The notes under the pieces: model-generated
The model's database searches: none
What the model was told of the DNA's origin: nothing
The model's input: only the letters and a program-made list of their open reading frames with translations
Origin: Paraburkholderia piptadeniae
GTDB taxonomy: Bacteria > Pseudomonadota > Gammaproteobacteria > Burkholderiales > Burkholderiaceae
NCBI RefSeq assembly: GCF_900007165.1
Contig: NZ_CYGY02000025.1
Location: 62,001 to 126,000 of the forward strand
Reading direction: 5' to 3'
DNA length: 64,000 nucleotides
Position numbers and translations under genes: made by a program
Shown here: positions 35,092 through 45,279 of the stretch, in pieces
Position numbering within the stretch: position 1 is the stretch's first letter
How the letters are laid out: the number at the start of each line of letters is the position of its first letter

Positions 35092-36260
35092 TGCAGACGC
35101 TCCTTCGCGGCCGTGAACACGCACACGTTTTCGCGGTTGATGGCGAGATCGAAGCGCGCGCCCGTTTCCAGACCCGTGCGGCGCATCTCATGAAACGACA
35201 GATCCGCGACGATCTCCTGCCCGGCCAGTCCGTCGATCTTGAAGCTCACACGGCAGAATGCGCCGAGGAACTCGAGCTTTTCGACGCGAGCGGCCAGCAG
35301 GTTGTCCGGTGCGCCGCCTGGCATGCGGATGTGAATGTCTTCGGGACGCACGAATGCGGAAACCTTCGACCCCGGCACGGGCTGCGCCGTGCCGCATCCA
35401 TAGCGCAAGCCGATCTCGCCCGCCTTCAGCGTGCCGTCGTTCATCACCTCGGCGGGAATCATGTTGACCTTGCCGATGAAATCCGCGACGAAAGGCGACG
35501 CGGGCTCGCGATAGATTTCATGCGGCGTGCCGATCTGCTCGATCACGCCATGGTTCATCACGACGATGCGATCGGCCATCGACAGCGCCTCTTCCTGATC
35601 GTGCGTGACCATGATCGTCGTGACGCCTAGGCGCTGCTGCAACTGGCGAATCTCCTGGCGCAGCCGCACGCGCACGCGCGCATCGAGCGCGGACAGCGGC
35701 TCGTCGAGCAGCAACAGCCCCGGTGAAGTTGCAAGCGCACGTGCGAGCGCGATGCGCTGCTGCTGGCCGCCCGACAACTGGTTCGGATGCTTTCGATGCG
35801 CGTCGGGCAAGCCAACGAGCGCGAGCAGTTCATGCACCCGCTCGGCGATCGCCGCGCGCTTCATCTTGCGATTCACGAGGCCGTACGCGACGTTGTCGAA
35901 TATCGTGAGGTTCGGAAACAACGCGTACGACTGGAACACGATGCCGTAGTCGCGAAGCTGCGGCGGCAGACGCGAGATGTCGCGGCCGTCCTGCATGATG
36001 CGGCCGGTGCTCTGCGTCTCCAGTCCCGCGATGATGCGCAGCAACGTCGTCTTGCCGCATCCCGATGGCCCCAGAAAACAAAGCATCTCGCCCTTCTTCA
36101 CGCCGAGATCGATATCCGTCAGAACGGGCGTGTCGTTGAACCGCTTGGAAACCTGCTGCACGCTCAAATAGGCTGTCATCTGTTCCTCCGCCTTCGCTTC
36201 TTCTGCCTGCATCGCAGCGGCACGCGCCGCTGCGTCGGTCGAAGCGCGCGAATCACTCAC
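35088..36260 (-). CDS. phnT: 2-aminoethylphosphonate ABC transporter ATPase
   Basis: The ATPase has Walker A GPSGCGKTTLLRIIAGLE (about 65-82), signature [16 protein letters not shown], Walker B LLLLDEPLSALDARV and a TOBE-type C-terminus (VRPEDIHIRMPGG). The first 27 residues (RASTDAAARAAAMQAEEAKA) are not part of the family; an internal ATG at MTAYLSVQQVSKRFN is an alternative start. It energises the fused permease encoded next. Confidence 0.92.
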   Translation of the reverse strand: MSDSRASTDAAARAAAMQAEEAKAEEQMTAYLSVQQVSKRFNDTPVLTDIDLGVKKGEMLCFLGPSGCGKTTLLRIIAGLETQSTGRIMQDGRDISRLPPQLRDYGIVFQSYALFPNLTIFDNVAYGLVNRKMKRAAIAERVHELLALVGLPDAHRKHPNQLSGGQQQRIALARALATSPGLLLLDEPLSALDARVRVRLRQEIRQLQQRLGVTTIMVTHDQEEALSMADRIVVMNHGVIEQIGTPHEIYREPASPFVADFIGKVNMIPAEVMNDGTLKAGEIGLRYGCGTAQPVPGSKVSAFVRPEDIHIRMPGGAPDNLLAARVEKLEFLGAFCRVSFKIDGLAGQEIVADLSFHEMRRTGLETGARFDLAINRENVCVFTAAKERLQ

Positions 36261-36291
36261 GATTTACGCGCGCATCACACGAGACCCGGTG

Positions 36292-37347
36292 TTACTTCTG
36301 CTCCTTGCTGCCGTAGCGCTTTTGCCAGTCGTCGAGAATGGTCTGGCGGTTCTTCGCGGACCACACGAAGTCGTTTTTCACGAGCATTTGCGAATAGTTG
36401 TCGGGGATACCGGAGAGCTTCTTCGCGACGCCCGGATAGGCGACGATCGCCCACCATTGCGCGGTGATTTCATTCGCCTGCCGGCTTGCCATGAAGTCCG
36501 CGAGCTTCTTCGCTTCCTCGGGGTGCTTTGTCGTTTTCATCACGCCCGTCGCTTCCATGTCCCAGCCGAGCCCTTCTTTCGGGAAGATCAGATCGATCGG
36601 CGCGCCTTGCGCCTGCAATTCATGCCCGCGGAACTCGAATGAAATGCCGATCGGGAATTCGCCCGTGCCCGCCAGCGTGCAAGGCTTCGAACCCGAATGC
36701 ACGTATTGCGCGACGTTCTTGTCGAGCGCATCCATGTACTGCCAGCCCTTCTCTTCGCCGAAGGTCTGCAGCCACGAGGTGACGTCCAGATAGCCCGTGC
36801 CCGACGACACCGGGCTCGGCATCACGATCATCCCTTTATAGACGGGCTTCGCGAGGTCTTCCCATGAGGTCGGCTTCGGCAGGTGGCGCTTCTCCGCCTC
36901 GACGCGGTTGTAGCAGATGGTTGCGCCCCACACGTCCATGCCGACCCAATGCGGCGGATTGTTGCTGTCGCTGTACTTGCGCGTGAGGCTGTCGAAGCCC
37001 TTCGGCGCATACGGCATCAGCATGCCTTGCAGGTCGAGCAGCGTCAGGCTCGATGCGGCGAGACCTAGTACGACATCGGCGCGCGGATTGTTCTTTTCGG
37101 CGAGCAGCTTCGCCGTGACGGCGCCCGTCGAGTCGCGCACCCAACGAATCTCGATGTCCGGATTCGCTTTCTCGAACGCATCCTTATACGGCTTCATCGC
37201 CTCGTCTTCGAGCGCCGTGTAGACCAGCAATTGCGTCTTCGCGTGCGCCAGCTGCACCGCGCCGAACGCCAGCGACGCCGCCACGACACAGCGCGCGGCC
37301 ACGTTCAGAAGACCCTTGCTACCGTTGAATCCCGCTTGTTGCTTCAT
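36292..37347 (-). CDS. phnS: 2-aminoethylphosphonate ABC transporter periplasmic binding protein
   Basis: The 351-residue exported protein has a signal peptide ending near QLAHA (about residue 36) and then KTQLLVYTALEDEAMKPYKD, the start typical of the AEP/Fe-type family. VGMDVWGATICYNRVEAEKR and SGTGYLDVTSWLQTFGEE are conserved in PhnS. It is the first gene of the minus-strand operon, with a leader of about 160 bp that contains a 14-bp tandem repeat. Confidence 0.9.
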   Translation of the reverse strand: MKQQAGFNGSKGLLNVAARCVVAASLAFGAVQLAHAKTQLLVYTALEDEAMKPYKDAFEKANPDIEIRWVRDSTGAVTAKLLAEKNNPRADVVLGLAASSLTLLDLQGMLMPYAPKGFDSLTRKYSDSNNPPHWVGMDVWGATICYNRVEAEKRHLPKPTSWEDLAKPVYKGMIVMPSPVSSGTGYLDVTSWLQTFGEEKGWQYMDALDKNVAQYVHSGSKPCTLAGTGEFPIGISFEFRGHELQAQGAPIDLIFPKEGLGWDMEATGVMKTTKHPEEAKKLADFMASRQANEITAQWWAIVAYPGVAKKLSGIPDNYSQMLVKNDFVWSAKNRQTILDDWQKRYGSKEQK

Positions 37348-37416
37348 CTCCAGACCCCTTGATAAGTGGCGTCGCGGCTAGCGACGGAAACGGCCAGTGC
37401 TGCGATATGCGTTTCT

Positions 37417-37472
37417 ACTGCGGCGGTTCCACTGCTGTAGTTCCGCTGCGGTGGTTCTGCTGCGGCTCGATG
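37417..37472. repeat. 14-bp tandem repeat in the phnS leader
   Basis: Four consecutive 14-bp units are seen: ACTGCGGCGGTTCC, ACTGCTGTAGTTCC, GCTGCGGTGGTTCT and the partly diverged GCTGCGGCTCGATG. They lie in the untranslated leader of phnS, 70-125 bp upstream of its start. The unit length is not a multiple of three, so they are not a coding repeat. Function is unknown; a slippage-prone spacer or protein-binding array is possible. Confidence 0.7.
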
Positions 37473-37506
37473 CTGCAACCCTCGTCGACTGCTTTGTTGT
37501 TGTCTG

Positions 37507-38857
<1,351 letters not shown>

Positions 38858-38870
38858 CGAGGACACGCCC

Positions 38871-40328
38871 ATGAACGCCATTGCAGACACGACGAAGGGA
38901 CAATCGCAGGTTCGCCACGAGGCGCTGCGGATCGACGGCGAAAAGATTTATCGCGACGAGGTGATCGATGTGCGCAACCCGTATGACGGCACGCTGGTCG
39001 GCACCGTGCCAAAAGCGACGCTCGACGACGTGCGCCGCGCGTTCGACGTTGCGCGCGCGTATCGTCCGACGCTCACGCGCTACGAGCGCTCGGCGATCCT
39101 GCGGCGCGCGGCCGATGCCGTGCGTTCGCGCACGCATGAAATCGCCGCGCTGATCACGGCGGAAGCCGGCTTGTGCATGAAGGACTCGACATACGAAGCG
39201 GGCCGCGTCGCGGACGTGCTCGTGTTCGGCGCGGGTGAGGTGCTGAAGGACGACGGGCAGATCTTCTCGTGCGATCTCACGCCTCACGGCAAGAAGCGCC
39301 GTGTCTATACGCAGCGCGATCCGCTGCTCGGCGTGATTTCGGCCATCACGCCGTTCAATCACCCGATGAACCAGGTCGCGCACAAGATCGTGCCGTCCAT
39401 CGCGACGAACAACCGGATCGTCGTGAAGCCTTCGGAGAAAGTGCCGCTGTCGTGCTATCTGCTCGCCGACATCCTGTACGAAGCCGGCTTGCCCGTTCAG
39501 ATGCTGCAAGTGATCACGGGGGACCCCACCGTGATCGCCGATGAACTCATTACGAACCGCGCGATCGATCTGATCACGTTCACGGGCGGCGTATCGATCG
39601 GCAAATCGATCGCGTCGCGCATGGGCTACCGGCGCGCGGTGCTCGAACTGGGCGGCAACGATCCCATCATCGTGATGGAAGACGCCGATCTCGACGAAGC
39701 CAGCACGCTCGCCGTCTCGGGCTCGTACAAGAACTCGGGACAGCGCTGCACTGCGATCAAGCGGATGCTGGTGCACGAAGCCGTCGCCGACCGCTTCACC
39801 GATCTCGTCGTCGACAAGACGCGCGCGTGGAAATACGGCAATCCCGCCGACACATCGGTCGACATGGGCACCGTGATCGACGAAGCCGCTGCGCGCTTCT
39901 GCGAACGCCAGGTCGACGATGCGATCGCACGCGGCGCGCGCCTGCTCGCCGGCAATCAGCGCGACGGCGCGCTCTACTCGCCGACGGTCGTCGACCGTAT
40001 CACGCCGGATATGCCGCTCGTCAAATATGAAACGTTCGGTCCCGTATCGCCGATCATGCGTTTCCGCAATATCGACGAAGCGATCCGCATGTCGAACAGC
40101 ACCGACTATGCGCTATCGTCTTCCGTGTGCACGAATCGCTTCGACTACATCACGCGCTTCATTTCGGAACTGGAAGTGGGCAGCGTCAACGTGCGCGAGG
40201 TGCCCGGATACCGGCTCGAACTCACTCCGTTCGGCGGCGTGAAGGATTCGGGATTAGGCTATAAGGAAGGCGTGCAGGAGGCGATGAAGAGCTTCACCAA
40301 TACCAAGACCTATTCGCTGCCGTGGTGA
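38871..40328 (+). CDS. phnY: phosphonoacetaldehyde dehydrogenase
   Basis: The 485-residue aldehyde dehydrogenase has ITPFNHPMNQVAHKIVPSIA, FTGGVSIGKSIA, the Glu in LELGGNDPIIVMED (about 255) and the catalytic Cys in NSGQRCTAIKRMLV (about 290). It oxidises phosphonoacetaldehyde with NAD to phosphonoacetate. The assignment to PhnY rather than a general aldehyde dehydrogenase rests on the close family match and on its place directly after phnA. Together with PhnW and PhnA this gives a complete route from 2-aminoethylphosphonate to acetate and phosphate. Confidence 0.93.
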   Translation: MNAIADTTKGQSQVRHEALRIDGEKIYRDEVIDVRNPYDGTLVGTVPKATLDDVRRAFDVARAYRPTLTRYERSAILRRAADAVRSRTHEIAALITAEAGLCMKDSTYEAGRVADVLVFGAGEVLKDDGQIFSCDLTPHGKKRRVYTQRDPLLGVISAITPFNHPMNQVAHKIVPSIATNNRIVVKPSEKVPLSCYLLADILYEAGLPVQMLQVITGDPTVIADELITNRAIDLITFTGGVSIGKSIASRMGYRRAVLELGGNDPIIVMEDADLDEASTLAVSGSYKNSGQRCTAIKRMLVHEAVADRFTDLVVDKTRAWKYGNPADTSVDMGTVIDEAAARFCERQVDDAIARGARLLAGNQRDGALYSPTVVDRITPDMPLVKYETFGPVSPIMRFRNIDEAIRMSNSTDYALSSSVCTNRFDYITRFISELEVGSVNVREVPGYRLELTPFGGVKDSGLGYKEGVQEAMKSFTNTKTYSLPW

Positions 40329-40385
40329 ACATCTGACGAATCAGATGGCTTTGCGGCCAGCGTGAAGTTCCACACAGGAGGCTAT

Positions 40386-41504
40386 ATGCACATAGGCGTT
40401 CCGAAGGAAATCAAGAACCACGAATATCGCGTCGGCCTCACGCCGTCGTCCGTGCGCGAGATCGTTGCGCACGGACATACAGTGAGCGTCGAAACAGGCG
40501 CGGGCGCGGGCATCGGCGCATCCGACGACGCCTACCGTGCAGCCGGCGCGCAAGTGGCGCCAAGCGCCGCCGCGATATTTTCCGCAGCCGACATGATCGT
40601 CAAGGTGAAGGAGCCGCAAGCGCGCGAGCGCGCGATGCTGCGCGAAGGGCAGATTCTCTTCACCTACCTGCACCTCGCGCCCGATCCGCAGCAATGCGCC
40701 GATCTCGTGGCGAGCAACGCCGTCTGCATCGCCTACGAGACGGTCACGCAGCCGGGCGGCGGACTGCCGTTGCTCGCACCGATGTCCGAGGTCGCGGGAC
40801 GCATGTCGATTCAGGCGGGCGCCTTTTGCCTGGAGCGCGCGCACGGTGGCAAGGGCATTCTGCTCGGCGGCGTGGCAGGCGTTCCGTCCGCGAAGATCGT
40901 GATCCTCGGCGGCGGCGTGGTCGGCTCCAACGCCGCGCAGATCGCCGTCGGCACGGGCGCGCAGGTCGTCGTCATCGACCGGAACGTCGACGTGTTGCGG
41001 CGCATGGACCGGCTGCTCGGTGCGCGCGTGGTCACCGTGTATTCGAACCAGGACAACATCGAACAACACGTGCTCGACGCCGATCTCGTGATAGGCGGCG
41101 TACTGGTTCCCGGCGCGGCCGCGCCCAGGCTCGTGACGCGCAAGATGGTCGAAGCGATGCGTCCGGGCTCGGCAATCGTCGACGTCGCGATCGACCAGGG
41201 CGGATGCTGCGAGACAGCAAAGCCTACGACCCACGCGGAACCGACGTACAAGGTCGGCGAAGTGGTTCACTACTGCGTCGCCAATATGCCCGGCGGCGTG
41301 CCGCGCACGTCTACGTACGCGCTGAACAACGCGACGCTGCCCTTCGTGCTCCAGATCGCGGACAAGGGCTGGCGTACAGCGCTCACCGACGACGAGCATT
41401 TGCGCCGTGGCCTCAACGTGGCCTTCGGCAAGGTGACGTGCCCGGAGGTTGCGACGGCATTGAGCTACGCCTGCGAAGACGCGGGGGCCGTCGCCGCAGG
41501 ATAA
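40386..41504 (+). CDS. ald: L-alanine dehydrogenase
   Basis: The 372-residue protein starts MHIGVPKEIKNHEYRVGLTP, the alanine dehydrogenase signature. Catalytic Lys and His are in MIVKVKEPQ (about 75) and YLHLAPDP (about 97), and the NAD site is IVILGGGVVGSNAAQIAVG (about 170). It converts L-alanine, NAD and water to pyruvate, ammonia and NADH. It lies 57 bp after phnY. PhnW uses pyruvate and produces alanine, so Ald would regenerate the pyruvate and release the AEP nitrogen as ammonia. The ATG at 40386 follows an AGGAGG site. Confidence 0.93.
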   Translation: MHIGVPKEIKNHEYRVGLTPSSVREIVAHGHTVSVETGAGAGIGASDDAYRAAGAQVAPSAAAIFSAADMIVKVKEPQARERAMLREGQILFTYLHLAPDPQQCADLVASNAVCIAYETVTQPGGGLPLLAPMSEVAGRMSIQAGAFCLERAHGGKGILLGGVAGVPSAKIVILGGGVVGSNAAQIAVGTGAQVVVIDRNVDVLRRMDRLLGARVVTVYSNQDNIEQHVLDADLVIGGVLVPGAAAPRLVTRKMVEAMRPGSAIVDVAIDQGGCCETAKPTTHAEPTYKVGEVVHYCVANMPGGVPRTSTYALNNATLPFVLQIADKGWRTALTDDEHLRRGLNVAFGKVTCPEVATALSYACEDAGAVAAG

Positions 41505-41615
41505 CGATGGTGTGGAACGGGTCGGCGGACGGATGCTTCGGCCGCCGGTCCGGAACGCTTGCATGTGCATCTACGAGCGCCGGCTGCGGGCATCGACCGC
41601 CCGTCGGCCGTGGCT

Positions 41616-42047
41616 TCATTCCCCTTCGCCCGCCTCGATCGTATCTGCCGCTGGCCAGGCCTTGAAAATATCCCGCCAGCTGACAATCCCGACCGGCCTG
41701 AATTCGCCATCGACAATGGGAATGCACGAGATCGGCTTGTCGAGAAACAGGCTGATCGCCGCTGAAACCTCGGCATCGGGCGTAAGCGTGACAGGCTTGC
41801 GACTCATGATCTGATGCACCCGCTTGTTGAGCGTCGCGATGTCTCGCGGCGACTCGACGACGCTATCGATGAACGGGCTCATCGCGCGCAACAAATCCCG
41901 ATCCGAGACGACGCCTTGCAGTTGACCGTCTTCCACCACCAGCAAATGGTGAAAAGCGACTGAGTCGAAGATCTCCTTTACGGTGGCCAATGTGTCGTCA
42001 AAACCAACCGTCACGACGCGACGGGTCATGATCTCTGCGATTTTCAT
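41616..42047 (-). CDS. CBS-domain-pair protein
   Basis: The 143-residue cytoplasmic protein consists of two CBS domains, IAEIMTRRVVTVGFDDTLAT (about 3-60) and VHQIMSRKPVTLTPDAEVSA (about 78-135). Such pairs bind adenosyl ligands (AMP, ATP, SAM) and act as sensors. No enzymatic domain is attached. The ATG at 42047 starts the first domain. It converges with ald and has no clear functional link to it. Confidence 0.85.
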   Translation of the reverse strand: MKIAEIMTRRVVTVGFDDTLATVKEIFDSVAFHHLLVVEDGQLQGVVSDRDLLRAMSPFIDSVVESPRDIATLNKRVHQIMSRKPVTLTPDAEVSAAISLFLDKPISCIPIVDGEFRPVGIVSWRDIFKAWPAADTIEAGEGE

Positions 42048-42462
42048 TTGATGTTCTACCCCGTTCGCCGCCCGCATCATCGTCATTGCCTTCCGTTACG
42101 TGCCGAATAAGCACGGCGGGGCAAGCGCGCGATTTAAAAGAACGAATTATAGGGTTTGTTTGCTTTGCGATTGAAAGAACGCCTGAGAGAAAAGAAATAG
42201 ACGCGTTGATCGCCAATCCCGAATGCCAACGTGAGACGTTTCCCGCGCAAATGCAAACGTTCAACACCCTGTCGCTTTCAAGCAAGGGATAACCCGTAAT
42301 CATCTGGGCTGTTGCCCCTTTCCCTATAAGGGAATCGCACCGCAGCAAAATCGCGATGTCGCATTTGTGACAAACAAGGTCGACTACAGATGAGAGCCTG
42401 TCCATTTTGTCCGGCTATCTTTTGCTCAACGCAAACAGAACAAGAAGCGGATGAATACGCCG
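42048..42462. other. intergenic stretch, no gene recognised
   Basis: The stretch lies between the CBS protein start and the hairpin repeats. It is less GC-rich than its surroundings. It contains the short inverted repeat CCCTATAAGGG at about 42321-42331. No coding frame with a ribosome site or family match is seen. Confidence 0.5.
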
Positions 42463-42660
42463 CCTTGCATGGGACCAGAGCCGGTGCTCAGCACCAACTC
42501 TGTTCCACAGCCTTGCATGGGACCAGAGTAAGTGCTCTGCATGGGGCGCGAGTAAGTGCTAAAGCACTAACTCCCGCCGACAGCTAAAGCGCCAACTCTG
42601 GTCGACCGCTTTGCATGGGACCAGAGTAAGGCGCTAAAGCGCCAACTCTGGTCGACACAG
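42463..42660. repeat. cluster of REP-like hairpin repeats directly before an ABC operon
   Basis: Five full or partial copies share the arms TTGCATGGGACCAGAG and AACTCTGGTCGAC. The best copy (about 42609-42660) has the outer stem GACCAGAGT/ACTCTGGTC and the inner stem GGCGCT-AA-AGCGCC. A copy at 42463-42510 has the inner stem GGTGC-TCA-GCACC, and one at 42537-42583 has AGTGCT-AA-AGCACT. Inner-stem changes are compensatory, so the fold is kept while sequence drifts. Two copies (about 42511-42536 and 42584-42608) are half units. The last hairpin ends only a few bases before the ribosome site of the next gene. Confidence 0.8.
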
Positions 42661-42668
42661 GAGACAAC

Positions 42669-43394
42669 GTGGAAACGCTTGCTTTTATCGTCGACAACTT
42701 CGCGTCGATCGTCCGGCTCACCATCGAGCACATCGAGATCGTCGGCGTCGGTGTCGGGTTCGCGATCCTCACTGGCGTGCCGCTCGGCATCGCGATCACG
42801 GCCAGTCCGCGCGCCGCGAAGATCGTGCTGTACACGGCCGCCATCGTGATGACGATTCCATCCGTCGCGCTGTTCGGCGTGATGATCCCGATTCTTTCCG
42901 TGATCGGCCAGGGCATCGGCTTTCTGCCGACAGTCATCGCGCTCTTCCTGTATTCGCAACTGCCCATCGTGCGCAACACGTACACGGCGATCACGAACAT
43001 CGATCCTGCGTTGCGCGAGGCTGCACGCGGCATCGGCATGACGACGCGTGAGCGTCTGTGGAAAGTCGAGATCCCGATCGCGCTGCCCATCATCATGGCG
43101 GGCGTGCGGATGGCCGTCGTGATCAACGTCGGCATTGCAGCCGTCGCCGCGTACATCGGCGCGGGAGGGCTCGGCAAGCTGATCAGCCGCGGCATTTCGC
43201 AATCGGACCCGCGCCAGTTGATTGCCGGCGCGATTCTCGTCAGCCTGCTCGCCATCGCCGCCGACTACGGCCTCGCCTGGGTGCAGCGCCTGCTGACGCC
43301 GAAAGGCCTGCGCGGACCGTCGCGCACCGCCACGCTCGCGCTGCGTCTCGGCGCATGGGCTTCCCTCCGTAAATCTCCTCGTCACGCGCAATAA
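42669..43394 (+). CDS. osmoprotectant-type ABC transporter permease 1
   Basis: The 241-residue inner-membrane protein has five to six helices and the permease loop LREAARGIGMTTRERLWKVE (about 118-138), typical of the OpuB/YehW glycine betaine family. The start is a GTG at 42669 after AGGAGAC. It is the first gene of a four-gene importer (permease, ATPase, permease, binding protein) for a quaternary amine or related compatible solute. The adjacent hairpin cluster may influence its translation. Confidence 0.87.
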   Translation: METLAFIVDNFASIVRLTIEHIEIVGVGVGFAILTGVPLGIAITASPRAAKIVLYTAAIVMTIPSVALFGVMIPILSVIGQGIGFLPTVIALFLYSQLPIVRNTYTAITNIDPALREAARGIGMTTRERLWKVEIPIALPIIMAGVRMAVVINVGIAAVAAYIGAGGLGKLISRGISQSDPRQLIAGAILVSLLAIAADYGLAWVQRLLTPKGLRGPSRTATLALRLGAWASLRKSPRHAQ

Positions 43395-43396
43395 CC

Positions 43397-44515
43397 ATGA
43401 TCAAGCTCTCCAACATCACGAAGCGCTATGAAGGCGCAAGCGCCCCGGTGGTCGACGGCATCGACATGGAAGTCGGCGCGGGCGAAATCTGCGTGCTGCT
43501 CGGCCCTTCCGGCTGCGGCAAGACGACCACGCTGAAGATGATCAACCGTCTGATCCAGCCGACCTCGGGCAAGATCTTCATCGACGGCCGCGATACCGAC
43601 GAGTTCGATGTCGTCGAACTGCGCCGGCAGATCGGCTATGTGATCCAGCAGATCGGTCTCTTTCCGAACATGACGGTCGAGGAGAACATCGGCGTCGTGC
43701 CGCGTCTGCTCGGCTGGGACAAGGCGAAGGCGAAGCGCCGCGCAGCCGAGTTGCTGGAGATCGTCGCGCTCGATCCGTCGATCTACCTGTCGCGCTACCC
43801 GAAGGACCTGTCGGGCGGGCAGCAGCAACGCGTCGGCGTGGCGCGCGCGCTGGCCATCGACCCGCCTGTGATGCTGATGGACGAACCGTTCGGCGCGATC
43901 GACCCAATCAACCGTGAGCTGATCCAGGACGAGTTTCTGCGTATCCAGCAACAGGTGAAGAAAACGATCATGTTCGTGAGCCACGACATCGACGAAGCGG
44001 TGAAGATGGCCGACCGCATCGCGATCTTCAGCAGTGGCAGGCTCGAACAGTTCGATACGCCGGATACCATCCTCGCGCGGCCCGCGAGCCAGTTCATCGC
44101 GGGCTTCGTCGGCGCGGATCGCGCGTTGAAGCGGCTGCGCCTCGTGCGTGCAAGGGATGCGTTGTCGGCGTGCGATTGCGCGGCGCGCGTCGGCGAAAGC
44201 AGCGATCGCGCGCGTGCGTTGCTCGAACAGCACGGCATCGAGCAGATCATATTGCTCGATGCCACCGACAAGCCGCAAGGCTATCTGAGCGCCGCCAGGC
44301 TGCGCACGATCGACGGCAATCTGTTGGCCGCGCACGCGAATCCCGTGCAGGGCTTCGCGCGTCAGAGCGACGATCTGCGCAGCGTGATTTCGTCGATGTT
44401 CGCGCTCGGCCAGTCATGGCTGCCCACTGTCGACGACGACGGCCGCTTTGTCGGCTACGTGAATCAGGCGCATATCGTCGACATGCTGCGGCTGCCCTCG
44501 GAGACACGCGCATGA
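43397..44515 (+). CDS. osmoprotectant-type ABC transporter ATPase with CBS region
   Basis: The 372-residue ATPase has Walker A GPSGCGKTTTLKMINRL (about 36-52), signature [17 protein letters not shown], Walker B MLMDEPFGAIDP and the H-loop MFVSHDIDEAVKMADR. A CBS-type region follows (about 270-370, IILLDATDKPQGYLSAARL and VVDDDGRF-like LPTVDDDGRFVGYVNQAH). In this family the CBS part senses ionic strength or nucleotides. It begins 2 bp after the first permease gene. Confidence 0.9.
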   Translation: MIKLSNITKRYEGASAPVVDGIDMEVGAGEICVLLGPSGCGKTTTLKMINRLIQPTSGKIFIDGRDTDEFDVVELRRQIGYVIQQIGLFPNMTVEENIGVVPRLLGWDKAKAKRRAAELLEIVALDPSIYLSRYPKDLSGGQQQRVGVARALAIDPPVMLMDEPFGAIDPINRELIQDEFLRIQQQVKKTIMFVSHDIDEAVKMADRIAIFSSGRLEQFDTPDTILARPASQFIAGFVGADRALKRLRLVRARDALSACDCAARVGESSDRARALLEQHGIEQIILLDATDKPQGYLSAARLRTIDGNLLAAHANPVQGFARQSDDLRSVISSMFALGQSWLPTVDDDGRFVGYVNQAHIVDMLRLPSETRA

Positions 44516-45243
44516 ACACCTGCAAGAAAGCGCTCTTTTCACGCTGCGTCGCGCTCGCGGCATGCATCGCACCCGCGCTCGCGCGCGCGGACAACCTGCT
44601 CGCCTCGATCGGCCAGTATCGCGGCGACATCGTCTACCAGTCGATTCAGCAAATGACGATGGTCGCGATTGCAGGCGGCCTTGCGATTGTCGTCGCCGTG
44701 CCGCTCGGCATCTACCTGAGCCGCGCGTCGGGCAAGCATGCGCGCGTCGCGCAAGCCGTCCTGCAGACGATCAACGTGGGCCAGGCGGTGCCGAAGCTCG
44801 CGTTGCTCGCGCTCGCGATGAGCGTACTCGGCATCGGCCGCTGGCCGTCGATCTTCGGGCTCTGGGTGGCGACCTTGCTGCCGATCGTGCTGAACACGCT
44901 CGAAGGTTTGCGCGCCGTGCCTCCCGCGCTGATCGAAGCGGCGACGGGCATGGGCATGACGCCCACGCAGATCCTGCTGCGCGTCGAATTGCCGAACGCG
45001 CTGTATGTGATCTTCGCGGGCATCCGCACGGCGCTCGCGATCACGGTCGGCACGGCGCCGCTCGCCTTTCTCGTCGGCGGCGGCGGGCTTGGCGAACTGA
45101 TCTTCACCGGCATCGACATGAACGACTTTTCGATGCTGTTGGCGGGCGCGATTCCCACTGCGCTGCTCGCGATTCTCACTGACTTGCTCGTCGGCCAGAT
45201 GCAGGCGCATCTCGTGTCGCGCGGCGTCAATCCGCAACGCTAG
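44512..45243 (+). CDS. osmoprotectant-type ABC transporter permease 2
   Basis: The 243-residue protein starts at an ATG that overlaps the stop of the ATPase gene (ATGA at 44512-44515). It has a hydrophobic N-terminus, five to six helices and the loop IEAATGMGMTPTQILLRVEL (about 140-160). GTAPLAFLVGGGGLGELIF is characteristic of the OpuC/OsmW family. It completes the channel with permease 1. Confidence 0.88.
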   Translation: MNTCKKALFSRCVALAACIAPALARADNLLASIGQYRGDIVYQSIQQMTMVAIAGGLAIVVAVPLGIYLSRASGKHARVAQAVLQTINVGQAVPKLALLALAMSVLGIGRWPSIFGLWVATLLPIVLNTLEGLRAVPPALIEAATGMGMTPTQILLRVELPNALYVIFAGIRTALAITVGTAPLAFLVGGGGLGELIFTGIDMNDFSMLLAGAIPTALLAILTDLLVGQMQAHLVSRGVNPQR

Positions 45244-45279
45244 TTCAACCACACGCTAACGCGTTTCTTCGAGGACATC

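Noticed and set aside
37417-37472. Possible short CRISPR or coding repeat
   Set aside because: The 14-bp units follow each other without spacers and the frame is not open as a protein repeat.
42463-42660. Possible CRISPR array
   Set aside because: The units are palindromic, vary in length and have no uniform spacers; no cas genes are present. They fit REP-like elements.
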